From: an uncultured Clostridia bacterium
GTDB lineage: Bacteria; Bacillota; Clostridia; TANB77; CAG-465
Direction of reading: 5' to 3'
DNA length: 64,000 nt
NCBI GenBank assembly: GCA_944383015.1
Contig: CALWOC010000006.1
Coordinates: 1-64,000, forward strand
Positions 18,430-26,894 of the stretch are shown piece after piece (position 1 is the stretch's first letter; every line of letters starts with the position of its first letter). Both the position numbers and the translations under genes were made by a program. The notes beneath the pieces are model-generated. The model ran no database searches, was not told the DNA's origin, and saw only the letters and a list, made by a program, of their open reading frames with translations.

Positions 18430-18864
18430 CTACTCTTTAGTAAAAAGCTTTTTCATAATGTCATAAGATTCTAATAATTTATCTTTTTCTTCTTGGGGCA
18501 AATCATTCCACTTGTTTTTATATCTTTTATTTAATATGTCATTTAACTCTGTAATAACAAGTCTGCCATTTCTTGTTAAAGAAACATCTACTACACGCTC
18601 ATCAAATTTTTTTCTCATTCTAAGGGTATATCCTTTTTGCTCTAGCCTTTTGCACTGTGCAGACATATTTCCTGTATCCATACTCATTTTTTCACTAAGA
18701 TCTCCTATAGTCTGCGCTCCATCTTCAAATAATACCGCTAAAATTTGATATTGCAAATATGTAATCTTATGTTTATAGCAATATGGTCTTAATTCCTCTT
18801 GTATTGTATTATCTATATCTCTATTATACTTATCTACTAAATTTTTATATGTTATAAAATTCAT
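18430..18864 (-). CDS. MarR-family transcriptional regulator
   Basis: 144 residues with the MarR winged-helix fold: TIGDLSEKMSMDTGNMSAQC as the recognition region, then the wing (KFDERVVDVSLT). The N- and C-terminal helices form the dimer interface. It is first in a two-gene operon with a membrane-anchored protein, and probably represses its own promoter. The effector is unknown. Confidence 0.92.
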   Translation of the reverse strand: MNFITYKNLVDKYNRDIDNTIQEELRPYCYKHKITYLQYQILAVLFEDGAQTIGDLSEKMSMDTGNMSAQCKRLEQKGYTLRMRKKFDERVVDVSLTRNGRLVITELNDILNKRYKNKWNDLPQEEKDKLLESYDIMKKLFTKE

Positions 18865-18922
18865 AAAATTCCTCCTAAAAAAATAACCGTCTTTAAGTCA
18901 AGATTATATTTGTACTTCACAT

Positions 18923-18951
18923 ATTATATAACATACACTTAAATTAGTCAA
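18923..18951 (-). promoter_or_regulatory. Promoter of marR operon
   Basis: TTGACT (18951-18946), 17 bases, TATAAT (18928-18923). The region around and just downstream of the -10 (ATGTTATATAATATGT) is a near-dyad and a plausible autoregulatory site. Confidence 0.75.
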
Positions 18952-18976
18952 GAAAAAACACTGAATTATCAGTGTT
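18952..18976 (-). terminator. Terminator of the 18976-19614 gene
   Basis: Stem AACACTGA / TCAGTGTT, loop TAAT, followed by TTTTC on the minus strand. Confidence 0.85.
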
Positions 18977-19614
18977 TACTTTTCAATATTTACATACCTT
19001 AATACATAAAACAAATTAAAATTATAGTAATTTGGATAATCAAACTTAAATTCATTATTATATTGATAACTAATATCCTCAAGCTTTCCATTATATTTTT
19101 TTCTTTTTAAATATTTTTGCAATATACTTCTATACACATTTTTTTCTTTATATGAAAAATCACTTATAGGATCAAGTTTTATTTCTATTTTGCATTCTTT
19201 TACTCCATTAGAAATTTTATCATATGATTTTTTTATTTGTGATATTATTTTTTCTTTTCTTTTGTATTCATTAAAATCATTAATATCATATTCAAGTAAA
19301 TATTCAATTATAGTTTTTCTGTCTTCACTTTTTTGTACATCTATAAACTTATACTCTTCTATATGTTCACTTATTTTGTTTTTTGTTTTTTTTGCTTCGG
19401 TAATACAAAATGAGTAAAATATAGCTTTTAATACTGCAAGTTGCTCATAATAGTCTAAAGCTTTATCTAGATATACCCTCATTGTCTTTTTAGTAAAATC
19501 GACTAATATTTCTCCTTTCATGATATAATTATTATTTTTTAATGTTATATCAAAAGATGCAGGTTTGCTAGAGATAGCAAAATTTTTCATTTTTGAAATT
19601 TTAACTTTGATCAT
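18976..19614 (-). CDS. Unknown protein, paralogue family member (subfamily B)
   Basis: 212 residues from ATG 19614, 7 bases after GGAGG; a TTG two codons upstream is less well placed. It has no membrane segment. It aligns with the shifted protein at 19752: MKGEILVDFTKKTMRVY against RGTIKFDFANKVLMVDF, then EYKFIDVQKSEDRK-TIIEYL against TFDFVDVNNSDDLKKENTII. It also aligns with the protein at 1522. It has its own promoter and terminator. The function is unknown; family position and lack of signals suggest a cytoplasmic role. Confidence 0.8.
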   Translation of the reverse strand: MIKVKISKMKNFAISSKPASFDITLKNNNYIMKGEILVDFTKKTMRVYLDKALDYYEQLAVLKAIFYSFCITEAKKTKNKISEHIEEYKFIDVQKSEDRKTIIEYLLEYDINDFNEYKRKEKIISQIKKSYDKISNGVKECKIEIKLDPISDFSYKEKNVYRSILQKYLKRKKYNGKLEDISYQYNNEFKFDYPNYYNFNLFYVLRYVNIEK

Positions 19615-19690
19615 AGGCAATCCTCCTTTTTTTCACAAATCCAAAAATAAAATTATTTATTTTTTACAATTTTTTCTAAGTTGTTCAAGA

Positions 19691-19719
19691 ATTATATAAC
19701 TTTTATGTAAAATTGTCAA
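19691..19719 (-). promoter_or_regulatory. Promoter of the 18976-19614 gene
   Basis: A perfect TTGACA (19719-19714), 17 bases, TATAAT (19696-19691). About 75 bases of AT-rich leader follow. Confidence 0.8.
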
Positions 19720-19721
19720 CA

Positions 19722-19757
19722 AAAAAATAACACAAACAAAAAAAGTTTGTGTTATTT
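19722..19757 (-). terminator. Terminator of the 19752-20340 gene
   Basis: A long stem AATAACACAAAC / GTTTGTGTTATT with a T-rich loop, followed by TTTTTG on the minus strand. Confidence 0.85.
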
Positions 19758-20340
19758 TGAAATATACATTACCTGTTTATTATCAAAATTTATTTTACAG
19801 TTATATTTTGTATATCTACGTAAATAAATAGACAAAATTTTAAAATAGTATTTTCTTTCTAATGAAGTTAAATGCTTAACTGATTGCAAGTAAAAATAAT
19901 TAATTCCTCTCTTTTTATTTTGCTCTATTAACTCTAAAGATAACTTAACATTAGCCAAAATTCTATAATTCTTTTCATTAAATCTAAAAACACTTAAGTT
20001 ATAATCAAACAATTGCTTTATTATAGTATTTTCTTTTTTTAAGTCATCACTATTATTAACATCTACAAAGTCAAATGTTTCAATACAAAACGGAAACTCA
20101 TATCCAAATGCTACATCTAAAAGAGATTCCTTTACATCAAAAAAAATAATAATTTCACTAAAAATAATAAATCTTTCAATATTGGTTAGTTCATGTTTAA
20201 AATCTACCATTAATACTTTATTAGCAAAATCAAATTTAATTGTACCGCCTAAATGGATAATTTTTAAACTTAATATTTAAATTTATAGTTCCAAAACTAT
20301 AAAAACTCTCCATAATTTCTTGATAAACTTCTTCATCCAT
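19752..20340 (-). CDS. Unknown paralogue (subfamily B) read through a +1 shift at CGG
   Basis: ATG 20340 follows AAAGGAG. The first frame runs 31 codons (MDEEVYQEIMESFYSF...KNYPFR) to CGG at 20245-20247, then stops three codons later. Skipping the C reads GGT ACA ATT (GTIKFDFANK...) without a stop to 19752, giving 195 residues, the family's length. The interval is 589 bases (3n+1). The restored Gly aligns with Gly in MKGEILVDF of the 18976 paralogue, and the residues on both sides also align, so the shift site is fixed by homology. Starting at the internal ATG 20210 would delete the conserved N-terminal strand. Confidence 0.8.
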
Positions 20341-20400
20341 ATTAATACTCCTTTCAAACATAATATTAATTTGTTAATTTTAAAAAATATTATGTAATTT

Positions 20401-20429
20401 ATTATATCATTCAGAACTATTATTGTCAA
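20401..20429 (-). promoter_or_regulatory. Promoter of the 19752-20340 gene
   Basis: A perfect TTGACA (20429-20424), 17 bases, TATAAT (20406-20401). Strong promoter conservation argues against a long-dead pseudogene. Confidence 0.8.
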
Positions 20430-20462
20430 TAAAAAAGCACTATAGATTTATTATAGTGCTTT
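20430..20462 (-). terminator. Terminator of cmk-plsC
   Basis: Stem AAAAGCACTATA / TATAGTGCTTTT followed by TTATTG on the minus strand. Confidence 0.85.
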
Positions 20463-21044
20463 TTTATCATCTAGTTTATAAATTTTATCTAATACATCAT
20501 TTGATACTTTTTGTAATTCCTCTTTATTATCATGTATACCTTCTGGAATTTTAATAGGCTCTCCAAATTTTACTATAACTTTTGAAAATAATCTTGGATT
20601 TTTAGTAATATGTACAGGAATAATTGGTACACCAGCCTTTGATGCTATAAAAACCGGACCAACCTTTGCTCTTCCCTTATCTTTATCTTTTTTTATTCTT
20701 GTTCCTTCAATAAATACAAGTAATTTTGCATTATCATTTTTCTCAATTACATTTATTGAATGTATAAGACTACTTGCATCTTTTTGACCACGTTTAATTG
20801 GAAAAACATTATATGCTTTAAGTAATGCTCCAAGTAATTTATTTTTAAAAAGCTCTGCTTTTGCCATAATCCACATATCTTTAGACTTAAAATATACCCA
20901 AAACGGGTCAAATATAGTTGAGTGATTTGGACATACAACACATTTTCCTGCATTGTCTATATTTTCTAGACCTAAATATTTAACTCTAAACATCAAGTGA
21001 GAAAATAAAAATTTTAATAATCCCAAAAAACCTTTTTTAAGCAT
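20451..21044 (-). CDS. plsC: 1-acyl-sn-glycerol-3-phosphate acyltransferase (PlsC family)
   Basis: 197 residues. The HX4D catalytic motif is HSTIFD (41-46). The substrate-binding motifs FIEGTR and GVPIIPVHI follow at their usual distances. The N-terminal hydrophobic helix fits a membrane-associated enzyme. It makes phosphatidic acid from lysophosphatidic acid. It overlaps the end of cmk by 8 bases, a pairing common in Clostridia. Confidence 0.92.
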   Translation of the reverse strand: MLKKGFLGLLKFLFSHLMFRVKYLGLENIDNAGKCVVCPNHSTIFDPFWVYFKSKDMWIMAKAELFKNKLLGALLKAYNVFPIKRGQKDASSLIHSINVIEKNDNAKLLVFIEGTRIKKDKDKGRAKVGPVFIASKAGVPIIPVHITKNPRLFSKVIVKFGEPIKIPEGIHDNKEELQKVSNDVLDKIYKLDDKKAL

Positions 21045-21729
21045 CCAAATCCACCTTCTCTCTTATTTTCTCTACAACAATTTTTTCTACTTCTTCTAAA
21101 GTATAATTAGTTGTATCAAGTTCAAAAGCATCATCAGCTTTCTTTAATGGTGCTACACTACTTGATTTATCATTCCTATCTCTAAAAATAACATTATTTA
21201 AAATTTCCTCATATGGAATATTAATCCCTTTTTCTTTATTTTGTTCATATCTTCTTTTAGCTCTCTCTTGTGCGGTTGCAGTAAGATAGATCTTTACCTT
21301 AGCATTAGGAAAAACATTTGTGCCAATATCTCTTCCTTCCATAACAATCTTTTTTCCCTTAGCAAGTTTTCTTTGAAGCTCTACCATCCTTTCTCTTACC
21401 ACTGGTATATGAGAAACTTGTGATACTAAATCATTTACCTGTTTTTCTCTTATCTGCTTTGTAACGTCAATTCCATTAAGATAAAATTTATCTTCTCCGT
21501 CTTCATTTTCCATATCAATTTTAATATTTTCAAGAAGTCTTTCTATTTTATATATTTCATCTAAAGAAATTTCTTCCCATATCATATTAAGGGTAACACA
21601 TCTATACATTGCCCCTGTATCCATATATACTATTTTATATTTTTTTGCAATATTTTTTGCAAGTGAAGATTTACCTGTACCTGCTTCTCCATCTATTGCA
21701 ATTACATAATTTTTGCACATATTTTCCAT
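21037..21729 (-). CDS. cmk: Cytidylate kinase
   Basis: 230 residues. The P-loop is GEAGTGKS (14-21). The GRDIGTNVFPNA segment and the CMP-specific insert near 65-90 are present, as is the lid (RRYEQNKEKG). It phosphorylates CMP and dCMP for nucleotide recycling. The start at ATG 21729 follows AGAAGAGG. It forms an operon with plsC. Confidence 0.96.
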   Translation of the reverse strand: MENMCKNYVIAIDGEAGTGKSSLAKNIAKKYKIVYMDTGAMYRCVTLNMIWEEISLDEIYKIERLLENIKIDMENEDGEDKFYLNGIDVTKQIREKQVNDLVSQVSHIPVVRERMVELQRKLAKGKKIVMEGRDIGTNVFPNAKVKIYLTATAQERAKRRYEQNKEKGINIPYEEILNNVIFRDRNDKSSSVAPLKKADDAFELDTTNYTLEEVEKIVVEKIREKVDLDA

Positions 21730-21823
21730 GTTTTTTGCCTCTTCTCTTTATTTTTAACTAGAAATATGTTATCATATATCCAAAGATTTGTAAAGAAAAT
21801 TTTATGAAAGGGTCGTGATTTAA

Positions 21824-22366
21824 TTGACTAGTGATTTAGAACTTTTTGATAATAAAATCATAATATTATATATACTTGAAAAAAACTCTAAACCGCTTAC
21901 CATAGAACAAATTGCTAAATTTTGTGAGGATTTTGAAGATATTACCTACTTTGACATTTGTTCATATGTTCAAGAATTAAAGAGTAATAAGTATATTGAT
22001 GAATCTTTCTCCGAATCGGGAAGCTTAGTCTATAGTATAACAAATTCGGGTCTTTCGACCCTACAAGAATTATTAGAACTAATCCCTGGAGTTAATCTTC
22101 ATAATATAAAAAAGATAATAAATAAAAATATAGTAAAAATTAAAACCGACTTTTCCATAGATAATGTTGTAATACCAGTAAAAGATGATGAATTTAAAGT
22201 TACTTGCTATATTAAAGAAGGAAATGATGAACTTGTAAGTATTACAATGTATGCTACAAATAAAGATCAAGCTAGAAATATAACTAAAAACTGGAATAAT
22301 AATGCAGAAGAAATATATGAAAAGCTTTTAGATATGATGACAAAAGAAGTTTCAGATAATGAGTAA
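21824..22366 (+). CDS. DUF4364 family protein (winged-helix, putative regulator)
   Basis: 180 residues. It begins at a TTG codon, because an in-frame TAA lies immediately upstream; AAAGGG precedes it by about 11 bases. The N-terminal half is a winged-helix domain typical of DUF4364 (ELFDNKIIILYILEKN, later VYSITNSGLSTL). DUF4364 proteins are widespread in Clostridia and probably bind DNA; their targets are unknown. It is divergent from cmk and upstream of serS. Confidence 0.85.
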   Translation: MTSDLELFDNKIIILYILEKNSKPLTIEQIAKFCEDFEDITYFDICSYVQELKSNKYIDESFSESGSLVYSITNSGLSTLQELLELIPGVNLHNIKKIINKNIVKIKTDFSIDNVVIPVKDDEFKVTCYIKEGNDELVSITMYATNKDQARNITKNWNNNAEEIYEKLLDMMTKEVSDNE

Positions 22367-22426
22367 AACTTGAATTTATTTCTGTTTTATCATATAATTT
22401 AGATATTATAAAAGGAGTGAATATAT

Positions 22427-23704
22427 ATGTTAGATATAAAGTATATAAGAGAAAATAGTGATATTGTAAAAGAAGCTGCAAAAAACAAACTTATTAATGT
22501 AGATATTGACAGACTTCTTGAAGTAGATGAAAAATTACGTAAATTGAATCAAGAAGCTGATAAAATAAAGGAAGAAAGAAATACTATTTCTTCTTCAATT
22601 CCTAAATTATCAGATGATGAGAAAAAAGAAGCAATTGCACACGTAAAAGAGTTAAAAGAAAGAATTTCAAAATATGATGATGAAATTACACCACTAAAGG
22701 AAGAATTTGATACACTTATGTACGAAGTTCCTGGTGTTCCTCTTCCTGAAGTTCCAATTGGAGAAACAGATGAAGATAACGTTTTATTTAAAACTGTTGG
22801 GCAAATACCTACTTTTAATTTTGAAATAAAAGATCATGTTGATCTTGCAGAATCATTAGATATAGTAGATATTCCAAGAGGTGTTAAAGTTGCTGGATCT
22901 AGATCTTACTATTTAAAAAATGAAGGACTACTTCTTGAAATGGCTCTATCTAGATATGTAATAGATAAATTGGTAAAAAAAGGATTTACACCTATGGGAG
23001 TTCCTACTCTAGTTAAAGAAGAACCAATGTATGGAACAAGCTATTTTCCAAGTGGTCGTGATCAATCTTATGCTGTTACTGAAGATAACCTTTATCTAGT
23101 TGGTACAGCAGAAGTATCATTAGTTTCATATCATAGTGGAGAAACTTTTGAAAGTGTTAATGAACTTCCAAAATTATACTGCGGTCTATCTTCTTGTTAT
23201 AGACGTGAAGCTGGAACTTATGGAAAAGATACAAGAGGACTATATAGAGTTCACCAATTTACTAAAGTAGAACAAGTTATACTTTGTAAAGCAGACTATG
23301 ATGAACAATACAAATTACATGATTTCTTACTAAATAATGCAGAAGAAATTATGCAAGAACTAAAAATACCATATAGAGTTGTAAAAGTATGTACTGGCGA
23401 TATGGGTGTTGGTCAAGTTAGAAAACATGATATAGAAGCTTGGATGCCTAGTCGTGGAAAATATAGTGAAACACATTCTTGCTCTTCATTTAATGATTTC
23501 CAAGCAAGAAGAAGTAATATAAAATATAAAGATGAAGACGGAACAACAAAATATTGTTTCTCATTAAACAACACAGCTATTGCTTCACCTAGAATATTAA
23601 TTCCATTACTTGAACTTAACCAAAATCCAGATGGCTCTGTTAACATTCCAGAAGTCTTAATACCTTATATGGGTGGAATGACAAAGATTATGCCAAAAAA
23701 ATAA
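22427..23704 (+). CDS. serS: Seryl-tRNA synthetase
   Basis: 425 residues, full length. The N-terminal tRNA-binding coiled coil spans about 30-100. Class II motif 2 is YRREAGTYGKDTRGL and motif 3 is ASPRILIPLLE. It charges tRNA(Ser) and tRNA(Sec). The RBS AAAGGAG precedes ATG 22427. No T-box leader is visible in the 60 bases upstream. Confidence 0.98.
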   Translation: MLDIKYIRENSDIVKEAAKNKLINVDIDRLLEVDEKLRKLNQEADKIKEERNTISSSIPKLSDDEKKEAIAHVKELKERISKYDDEITPLKEEFDTLMYEVPGVPLPEVPIGETDEDNVLFKTVGQIPTFNFEIKDHVDLAESLDIVDIPRGVKVAGSRSYYLKNEGLLLEMALSRYVIDKLVKKGFTPMGVPTLVKEEPMYGTSYFPSGRDQSYAVTEDNLYLVGTAEVSLVSYHSGETFESVNELPKLYCGLSSCYRREAGTYGKDTRGLYRVHQFTKVEQVILCKADYDEQYKLHDFLLNNAEEIMQELKIPYRVVKVCTGDMGVGQVRKHDIEAWMPSRGKYSETHSCSSFNDFQARRSNIKYKDEDGTTKYCFSLNNTAIASPRILIPLLELNQNPDGSVNIPEVLIPYMGGMTKIMPKK

Positions 23705-23706
23705 AT

Positions 23707-23742
23707 TATAACCCCCTAAGTAATTTTACTTAGGGGTTTTAA
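23707..23742 (+). terminator. serS terminator
   Basis: A strong stem AACCCCTAAGTAA / TTACTTAGGGGTT (approximate) followed by TTTAAAT. Confidence 0.9.
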
Positions 23743-23744
23743 AT

Positions 23745-23778
23745 ATAAAAAATCCTTGAAATTAATTCAAGGATAATA
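23745..23778 (-). terminator. Terminator of the 23779-24171 gene
   Basis: Stem ATCCTTGAA / TTCAAGGAT followed by TTTTTTAT on the minus strand, converging with the serS terminator. Confidence 0.85.
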
Positions 23779-24171
23779 TTAATATAATTTATATTTGGAT
23801 ACTTCAGGATGCTTTTTTGTATATTCAACTGCTTTTTCTGTTACTTTATATACTCTTTCAAAATCATATTCCTTTAAATATTTTATTTTAAATGAAACTT
23901 TAAATCCATCTTTATCTTCAAATACTAAAAATGAATTTCCGTTATTATAGTAAAATTCGTCTTTTAAATCTGAAAGATCAAGACCATCATATGGATCATC
24001 AACTGCAACTCCATCAAAATACAATATAAAATCTTCTTCTAATGCTATGTCAAAAAGCTGCTTAATTCTTTTTTGGTTTGCCTCTTTACTCTCGCAAGCA
24101 TCCAAACTCAAATCATATCTTTTATCTTTAACATCCACCCCTAGGTATTCTTTTAAAGTATTCTTACTCAT
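23779..24171 (-). CDS. Unknown acidic protein
   Basis: 130 residues from ATG 24171 (AAAGGAG upstream); a reading from 24210 adds 13 residues without an RBS. It is acidic, with a DPYDGLDLSDLKDEF stretch near the middle and a C-terminal basic-aromatic end. There is no membrane segment and no domain I recognise. It is a single-gene unit with a perfect promoter and terminator. Confidence 0.75.
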   Translation of the reverse strand: MSKNTLKEYLGVDVKDKRYDLSLDACESKEANQKRIKQLFDIALEEDFILYFDGVAVDDPYDGLDLSDLKDEFYYNNGNSFLVFEDKDGFKVSFKIKYLKEYDFERVYKVTEKAVEYTKKHPEVSKYKLY

Positions 24172-24266
24172 AAAAAACACTCCTTTCTGACCAACATAGA
24201 AATTTATCATGTTGTAAAATAATATATTATTAAATATATACTGTAATACTTTTTGCTATGTAAAGC

Positions 24267-24295
24267 ATTATATCATAGTTAAATATCAGTGTCAA
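24267..24295 (-). promoter_or_regulatory. Promoter of the 23779-24171 gene
   Basis: A perfect TTGACA (24295-24290), 17 bases, TATAAT (24272-24267). Confidence 0.8.
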
Positions 24296-24373
24296 TTAAA
24301 AATATTAGTCATAATTTTACAAATACTTAAAAATATGTTATTATATTATTTAATTAAGAAAGGAATTATAATT

Positions 24374-24949
24374 ATGCTAAAAAATGTTAAGTTTGAAACA
24401 TCTGTTTATGACTATAAAAATCTCATAAAAACAGATAAAGCTCAAATTGTATTAGTAGGAAAATCTAATGTCGGTAAATCTTCATTTATTAATGCAATTT
24501 CTAACCAAAAAAAGCTTGCTAAAGTTGGTCAAACACCTGGAAAAACTAGAAGTATAAACTACTATAATGTAAATAATGAATTTTATATAGTAGATCTTCC
24601 AGGTTATGGATATTCAACTATGTCTGATGCAGAAAAAGTAAAAATAAATAAACTCATAGATACATATATTAGTAAAACACCTCAAATAAAATATATATAC
24701 TTTTTAGTAGATATACGTAATAATCCATCAGAAAACGATAGACAAATGTATGAATGGCTTTTAAGTAAAAATATTCCATTTAGTATAATTGCCACAAAAG
24801 CAGATAAAATAGCTAAAACTAAAATTGAAGAATACACAAAAAATATATCTAAAAAATTATTTGCTAAAGAAGAAATTTTACCTTTTTCTAGTGATAAAAA
24901 AATAAATATAGATACTGTATGTAATGAAATTTTAAATATAGTATATTAA
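24374..24949 (+). CDS. engB: EngB/YsxC ribosome-biogenesis GTPase
   Basis: 191 residues from ATG 24374, preceded by GAAAGGA. G1 is GKSNVGKSS, the T in QTPGKTRS is G2, G3 is DLPGYGYS and G4 is TKADK. It is required for late assembly of the large ribosomal subunit. It stands alone here rather than downstream of lon/clpX, its usual place in Bacillus. Confidence 0.96.
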   Translation: MLKNVKFETSVYDYKNLIKTDKAQIVLVGKSNVGKSSFINAISNQKKLAKVGQTPGKTRSINYYNVNNEFYIVDLPGYGYSTMSDAEKVKINKLIDTYISKTPQIKYIYFLVDIRNNPSENDRQMYEWLLSKNIPFSIIATKADKIAKTKIEEYTKNISKKLFAKEEILPFSSDKKINIDTVCNEILNIVY

Positions 24950-24985
24950 AAAACAGCAAGAACATTATCTTGCTGTTTTCTCATT
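24950..24985. terminator. Bidirectional terminator between engB and the 24965 gene
   Basis: Stem AAAACAGCAAGA / TCTTGCTGTTTT with a T run on both strands; it includes the 3' end of the convergent gene. Confidence 0.85.
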
Positions 24986-25354
24986 CCACTTAGCTCCAAG
25001 TAACTTCGAAAATAATTTTCCTCGAGCATCTAAATAATATTTTACTACTCTAATTGTATAATCTGAAAATATTTTTATCTCACATTCTTTAACATTCATA
25101 TATTCTAAAATACTAAAAGAATCTACTCTCTCAAATAAATTAGAAAGATACTTTGCCGCATATTTAAGACTTACAGTCTCTAAAACTTTATAATATTTTT
25201 CAATTATATCTTGTACTTTTTCATTTTTATTATTTTTGCTATCTTTTACAACTATCTTACCATTATTATACTTTTTTAATAAATAGTAAGAGTTAACGTC
25301 CCCATTACTAGGAATTAAATAAACTAAATATTGTTCAATAACATAATTATCCAT
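24965..25354 (-). CDS. Unknown small protein
   Basis: 129 residues from ATG 25354 after GGAGG (6-base spacing); the longer reading from 25384 has no RBS. It has a mixed strand/helix pattern without membrane segments, a lysine/asparagine-rich turn (KDSKNNKNEK) and a C-terminal amphipathic stretch. I see no recognisable domain. It is monocistronic, with its own promoter and terminator. Confidence 0.7.
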   Translation of the reverse strand: MDNYVIEQYLVYLIPSNGDVNSYYLLKKYNNGKIVVKDSKNNKNEKVQDIIEKYYKVLETVSLKYAAKYLSNLFERVDSFSILEYMNVKECEIKIFSDYTIRVVKYYLDARGKLFSKLLGAKWNEKTAR

Positions 25355-25405
25355 ATTTTTCCTCCAATTATAATTAAATTGCATATAAAATATATTTGCA
25401 TTATA

Positions 25406-25434
25406 ATTATAACATTTTTTAGGTTTATTGTAAA
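25406..25434 (-). promoter_or_regulatory. Promoter of the 24965-25354 gene
   Basis: TTTACA (25434-25429), 17 bases, TATAAT (25411-25406). Confidence 0.7.
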
Positions 25435-25445
25435 CTTCAATTGTA

Positions 25446-26837
25446 TTATTTGACTATATGTACACATTTTTCTTTTATTTTGCCATTGGAAAATGCACTA
25501 GTAATTTCATTTAAGTATTCTTTTTGGACTTCAACAGTGCTATTTTTATCATTTACTTGAATTAGTCCAATATTTTCAGATTTAATACCTGTCAAACATT
25601 CAATTGCTCCTACTATATCTTTTGCCTTTATACCATCATTTTTGCCTAAGCTAAGAGTAACAACATAAAGTCCTCTTTTAGATAATGGGAAATATACAAT
25701 TTCATCTTCTTTAGTTTTTTTATCTATAGGGACATCTTCATATATCATATTTGTCTTAGTATATTCTTCTATTTCTTTTATTCTTTCTTTTTGTTTTCCT
25801 ACATATAATGTATAAGCTACTCCTTCATTTCCCTTTCTTGCAGTTCTTCCAACTCTATGCACATAATATTCATTTTCTAGAGGAATATCATAATTTATAA
25901 CTAGCTCTAAATTTTCTATATCAATTCCTCTTGCTAGAACATCTGTAACAACTATAGTATCCAGTCTACCTTGCTTTAATTTCTTTAAAACTTTTTCTCT
26001 ATCTTCTTGTCTAATATCACTATTTAACATTTCTAATTTTACTTTTCGAGATAATAAAAACTTATATAATTCTTCTGTTTTCTTCTTTGTATTACAAAAA
26101 ATAATACTGTTTTTAGCGTTTTCTTTTTTTAAAATTCTAAAAACACATTCATTCTTCATTTTTTCCTTTACATCAATTGCAATCTGCTTTATATTATCTA
26201 CTAATAAACTATTGTTATCTTTACATTCTATATAAATTGAATCTTTTATATTTTTATTTACAATATCTTTAACTCTATTATCTATAGTGGCTGAAAAAAG
26301 TAGTTTTTGGGCGCTTTTATTTATATTATTTAATATCTTCTCTACCTCTTTATAAAACCCCATACTAAGCATTTCATCTGCTTCATCTATAACAACGGTT
26401 GAAACACTCTGAAGCTTTAATATTTTCTTAGATATTAAATCTAAAGCTCTACCTGGTGTTGCAACTACAATCTTTACACCTCTTCTTAAATTTATGGCCT
26501 GAGATTTTAAATCTTGTCCACCATATATAGCCACTGAATTTATTCCTTGCATATATTTACAAAACTTTCTAGTCTCTTGAACTATCTGTATTGCAAGTTC
26601 TCGTGTTGGAGTAATGACCAAAGCCTGTGTTAACTTTTTAGTTACATCTATATTATTTATAATTGGTAACATAAAAGCTGCAGTTTTACCAGATCCTGTA
26701 CTAGACATTGCTACTACGTTCTTCTTTTCTAATATTAAATCTATTGTTTCTTTCTGTATTTTAGTTTGATTAATAAATCCTAACTCGTTAAGAGCTTTTT
26801 TAATGTTTTCATTTAACTTTGTTTCTTCATATTTCAT
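25446..26837 (-). CDS. DEAD-box RNA helicase, DbpA/YxiN type
   Basis: 463 residues. Motif I is SSTGSGKT (45-52), motif II DEAD, motif III SAT and motif VI HRVGRTAR. A C-terminal RRM-like DbpA domain occupies about 385-463 (LSLGKNDGIKAKDIVGAI). That domain recognises 23S rRNA helix 92, so the protein probably remodels the 50S subunit during assembly. It has its own promoter right behind a terminator-like hairpin, so it is transcriptionally separate from the repeat units upstream. Confidence 0.93.
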   Translation of the reverse strand: MKYEETKLNENIKKALNELGFINQTKIQKETIDLILEKKNVVAMSSTGSGKTAAFMLPIINNIDVTKKLTQALVITPTRELAIQIVQETRKFCKYMQGINSVAIYGGQDLKSQAINLRRGVKIVVATPGRALDLISKKILKLQSVSTVVIDEADEMLSMGFYKEVEKILNNINKSAQKLLFSATIDNRVKDIVNKNIKDSIYIECKDNNSLLVDNIKQIAIDVKEKMKNECVFRILKKENAKNSIIFCNTKKKTEELYKFLLSRKVKLEMLNSDIRQEDREKVLKKLKQGRLDTIVVTDVLARGIDIENLELVINYDIPLENEYYVHRVGRTARKGNEGVAYTLYVGKQKERIKEIEEYTKTNMIYEDVPIDKKTKEDEIVYFPLSKRGLYVVTLSLGKNDGIKAKDIVGAIECLTGIKSENIGLIQVNDKNSTVEVQKEYLNEITSAFSNGKIKEKCVHIVK

Positions 26838-26861
26838 AATTTTAATTCCTTTTTTCGTTTG

Positions 26862-26890
26862 ATTATACCATAATATAAATAATTATTCAA
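26862..26890 (-). promoter_or_regulatory. Promoter of the DEAD-box helicase gene
   Basis: TTGAAT (26890-26885), 17 bases, TATAAT (26867-26862). Confidence 0.75.
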
Positions 26891-26894
26891 TAAA

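Noticed and set aside
22367-22426. T-box leader for serS (also considered for glyS and lysS)
   Set aside because: The upstream gaps are 60, 13 and 20 bases, too short for a T-box, and no T-box core sequence is present.
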